NCBI RefSeq assembly: GCF_017894365.1
Contig: NZ_CP059467.1
Span: 2,728,001 to 2,792,000, forward strand
Direction of reading: 5' to 3'
Origin: Aromatoleum bremense
Lineage (GTDB): Bacteria; Pseudomonadota; Gammaproteobacteria; Burkholderiales; Rhodocyclaceae
Length of the DNA: 64,000 bases
A model generated the notes under the pieces. That model saw only the letters and a list, made by a program, of their open reading frames with translations. It did not search any database and had not been told where the DNA came from. Below are positions 61,808-64,000 of this stretch, piece by piece (within the stretch, counting starts at the first letter, position 1; each line of letters begins with the position of its first letter). A program made the translations under genes and the position numbers.

Positions 61808-62302
61808 CGCCATCGGTGACGTCTTTTCGCTCCCGGGTCGGCAAGCCACTCGGGGCCCGGGAGGGGTTTCAGCCGAATGACACCCCCGTCCCATTCTTGC
61901 CCCGATCGCGCCCCTTGTTTCTCCAGACTGGCTCCATTACGGTGCTCACTGACGTTCGGCCATCTGTTCTTGTTGCGAGATGCGTTTTGCATTGCGTGAC
62001 ACAAAAGTGTCGTTCCTTTGACGCCCCCGCGCGATAAGGAGCGACAGTTTCCTGCTTAGTTATCCAAGGGCACGGCGTGCCCCATCGCCTTTTCCAGCAA
62101 GGCCAGCCCTCGTCCATCTGTCGCAGGTCATGATCGCTCAGCTTCATCGCATACGCCGTCTTCGAAGCCGGCGTTATCCCGCAAGACTACGCCGGGCAAC
62201 CAATGAAAATCCGGGTGAGGTCTGAACGGTTACGTTCAAACGACGAAGCGCGCACGAAGAAAGTACGGCCCCTGCCGAGAAACTGATGAGCGTGGTCATG
62301 TT
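61808..62302. other. 495-base gene-free stretch
   Basis: No convincing gene. A minus-strand frame starting at 62147 begins MKLSDHDLRQMDEG, which resembles the N-terminus of IS66-type transposase proteins, but it degenerates within 15 residues. Probably a decayed mobile-element scrap. Confidence 0.4.
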
Positions 62303-63331
62303 CTAAAAATCGATTCCAGGTAGTCGGATGTCTGAATCCTGCTCGATGGCGCTGCGCGCGCGGGCGAGCATGTCGACGCTGAAGAATTTGAGACTGGCGG
62401 TGTCGAAGGGCAGCGCCGGCAGGTGGGTCTGCACCAGTGCCGCAACCATCACGGCTTGTGCACGGTCGCGGCGCTTCTTGACCGGTTCGCGGTCCGGTTG
62501 CTGCGATAGCCAGGCCTTGTGCAGGGCGAAGGCGCGCGGGTCGGGGACGCGCATCATTACCGGTGCGCCATTGGCGGCGATGGCGACCACGTCCAGCTTT
62601 GGTGCATTGACGAGCCAGTGCAGGTTGGGGACTTCGACCGCGACGAGATCGTCGGCGCCGAAGGTGACGGCCTCCGTGATCTGCAATTCGCGTTCGGGGA
62701 TGATGAGATCGACCGTGAAACCATTGCTGTTGGCAGCGCGAAAGCGGGTGTCCGGCAGCCTTTCGAAGCTGGCGTCGACCTTCTGCAGCAGGCCCAGCAG
62801 GCCGTGACCCTCCAGTTTGTCCGTCACGAGGGCAAGTCGTCGACGCGGGTCGTAAAGGAGGTCCACATCGCCCGACGCCAGCAACTCCATCTGGCAGTGC
62901 ACACCGGCCATGGCCTCGTAACCGTGAATCGCGTGTGTGCCGACCACGCAGAAATCCCGCGCCACATTCGAGGCTGCCAGCGCCAGCAATACCTCGCCGA
63001 CGATGGTCGGCAGCCGGCCCAGCCGGGCGGCCTTGTTTAACCGGGCCTGTTCCTTCATGCGTCGCGACAACTGCTGCAAACGCGCATCGGCGCGCGCCTT
63101 GCCTTCGGCAAACGCGGCAAAGGTGGCTTCTGTTTCGGTGTTGCGTGGGCCGAGCGACTTGCCATTGCCGCGTGCGTCGTGTCGTCGCACGAGGTATTGC
63201 CGCCCTTTCGACGACACCCAGCGCATGCCGTAGCGATAGGAGCGGGCGTGCCTGAGCGCTTCGATCCACGTACGGTAAAGTTGGTCGGATTCGACCATGA
63301 AGAGCTGTTGCTGATGATCAAGCGCCTTCAT
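62303..63331 (-). CDS. GSU2403-family nucleotidyltransferase-fold protein
   Basis: 342 residues. The N-terminus HQQQLFMVESDQLYRTWIEA and the helix RLQQLSRRMKEQARLNKAAR precede a nucleotidyltransferase-like core: FCVVGTHAIHGYEAMAGV and then GDVDLLYDPRRRLALV with the paired acidic residues. LHWLVNAPKLDVVAIAANGA, VPDPRAFALHKAWLSQ follow. The family is found sporadically and often near mobile DNA; function unknown, with resemblance to AbiEii/MNT-type toxins. An AT-rich region upstream (63332-63590), unlike the local base composition, probably holds its promoter. Confidence 0.85.
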   Translation of the reverse strand: MKALDHQQQLFMVESDQLYRTWIEALRHARSYRYGMRWVSSKGRQYLVRRHDARGNGKSLGPRNTETEATFAAFAEGKARADARLQQLSRRMKEQARLNKAARLGRLPTIVGEVLLALAASNVARDFCVVGTHAIHGYEAMAGVHCQMELLASGDVDLLYDPRRRLALVTDKLEGHGLLGLLQKVDASFERLPDTRFRAANSNGFTVDLIIPERELQITEAVTFGADDLVAVEVPNLHWLVNAPKLDVVAIAANGAPVMMRVPDPRAFALHKAWLSQQPDREPVKKRRDRAQAVMVAALVQTHLPALPFDTASLKFFSVDMLARARSAIEQDSDIRLPGIDF

Positions 63332-63413
63332 GAGCGTTTTCCTGTAAAAGTGTAAAAATCAAAATAACAGGAAAACCTCTGGAAAAACAATGGAATAAAT
63401 ATCTGATTGATAC

Positions 63414-63431
63414 GTTTTTAATATTAAAAAC
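63414..63431. promoter_or_regulatory. AT-rich perfect 18-base palindrome
   Basis: GTTTTTAATATTAAAAAC lies about 85 bases upstream of the nucleotidyltransferase-fold gene in an AT-rich island. Could be an operator or a bidirectional terminator core; the function is not determinable. Confidence 0.4.
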
Positions 63432-63590
63432 ATATCAAGTCGAGTGCCGTGGTGAAGAACCGGCCGTGGCTGTCGCCGCGTGGCAAGCGCCCGGCGCCTG
63501 TAGCACGGGTGTTTCTTCTCACGCCACCTTTCGCTCAAACAACCTCTTGACCACTGCCATGCCGCGCGCACTCCTTGCCCAGGAGCGGCT

Positions 63591-63983
63591 TCAACCGAAG
63601 ATCACCAGTCCCCAGACTATCGCGAGATTGACCAGCGCGAGCAGCACCGCCGCGCTGCCGATGTCTTTCGCTCGCTTGGCCAACAGGTGATGCTCCAGCG
63701 ATACGCGATCGACGGTCGCTTCGATCGCGGAGTTGACGAGTTCGACGATCAGCAGCAGCAGCACGCTGCCGACGAGCAGCGCTTTGCCCGCACCGCTGGC
63801 CGGCATGAAGAGCGCGAGCGGGACCAGTACGGCGGCCAGCAGGCATTCCTGGCGAAACGCGTCTTCATGTTCGAGCGCGGCGCGCAGTCCGGCGAACGAG
63901 TAGCGAAGGGCGTTCCAGATCCGTAGCAGGCCGGTCTTGCCTTTGAACGGGCTTTGGCGGGTGTCCGGGGAGCGATGTTGCAT
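63591..63983 (-). CDS. dgkA: Diacylglycerol kinase DgkA
   Basis: 130 residues with three membrane helices. Hallmarks are the N-terminal amphipathic region RIWNALRYSFAGLRAALEHE, the acidic FRQECLLA and the catalytic stretch VELVNSAIEATVDRVSLEHH followed by AKDIGSAAVLLAL. It phosphorylates diacylglycerol in the inner membrane, recycling lipid left after head-group transfer to periplasmic glucans or lipopolysaccharide. Start at 63983; the window ends just beyond. Confidence 0.95.
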   Translation of the reverse strand: MQHRSPDTRQSPFKGKTGLLRIWNALRYSFAGLRAALEHEDAFRQECLLAAVLVPLALFMPASGAGKALLVGSVLLLLIVELVNSAIEATVDRVSLEHHLLAKRAKDIGSAAVLLALVNLAIVWGLVIFG

Positions 63984-64000
63984 CGGGGTTCCAGATTATC

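Noticed and set aside
62080..62147. Possible IS66-type transposase start (MKLSDHDLRQMDEG)
   Set aside because: Similarity lasts only about 14 residues; too short to call a mobile element.

Overview
The window looks like a chromosomal segment of a GC-rich betaproteobacterium. Gene content and protein style (gspEF...D order with a GspC-like gene next to gspD, sapC, ABC-type O-polysaccharide genes, PrtD-type secretion) suggest Rhodocyclales, in the Azoarcus/Aromatoleum/Thauera range. This is inference from family resemblance; no rRNA or tRNA gene was seen. Almost the whole segment is devoted to building and decorating the cell surface.

Layout. (1) 1-1845: end of a GT2 glycosyltransferase and a CmcI-type methyltransferase. 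(2) 1883-12614: a near-complete type II secretion operon (gspE F G H I J K L M, a GspC-like gene, gspD) with stop/start overlaps throughout gspG-gspD; no prepilin peptidase is present. (3) 12635-15472: a small lipoprotein and two exported proteins of unknown function, one with nine exact Pro-Thr-Asp repeats, each exported-protein gene closed by a strong terminator. (4) 15546-28867: a parvulin isomerase, then polysaccharide system A: Wzt, Wzm, a methyltransferase, a 1202-residue multi-domain glycosyltransferase, a RgpF/HAD protein split by a frameshift in an A7 run, and a TMTC-like membrane/TPR protein. (5) 28915-34965: sapC, acyltransferase, GT4-GT2 fusion, DUF2304, then a scrap zone with a broken second sapC, two broken DUF4160 genes, DUF2442 and a RAYT transposase. 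(6) 35330-39520: a 1396-residue acidic RTX/DUF4214 protein with its own promoter, long leader and paired 3' hairpins, my candidate S-layer protein. (7) 40102-47448: polysaccharide system B on the minus strand (Wzm, Wzt, 97-residue protein, double-GT4, methyltransferase, acyltransferase). (8) 47882-56076: a secreted subtilase carrying the same DUF4214 module as the RTX protein, an IS3 relic, and a type I secretion system (TolC, HlyD, ABC exporter). (9) 56292-59412: gmd, rmd and a GT4, predicted to make and use GDP-D-rhamnose. (10) 59413-63983: relic of an OlsB-like acyltransferase, HIT protein, PfkB kinase, glycine-zipper lipoprotein, GSU2403-family nucleotidyltransferase, dgkA.

How it may work together (inference). 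Type I secretion would export the RTX protein. The two Wzm/Wzt systems would export O-polysaccharides, at least one probably containing D-rhamnose, that could anchor it. The subtilase, with a Sec signal and a matching DUF4214 domain, could act at the same surface, possibly leaving through the type II system. SapC is named after the Campylobacter fetus S-layer locus, and the Caulobacter S-layer is likewise exported by type I secretion and anchored on O-polysaccharide, so an S-layer assembly island is the simplest reading. Relics of mobile elements and broken duplicates between the blocks suggest it was assembled by repeated rearrangement.
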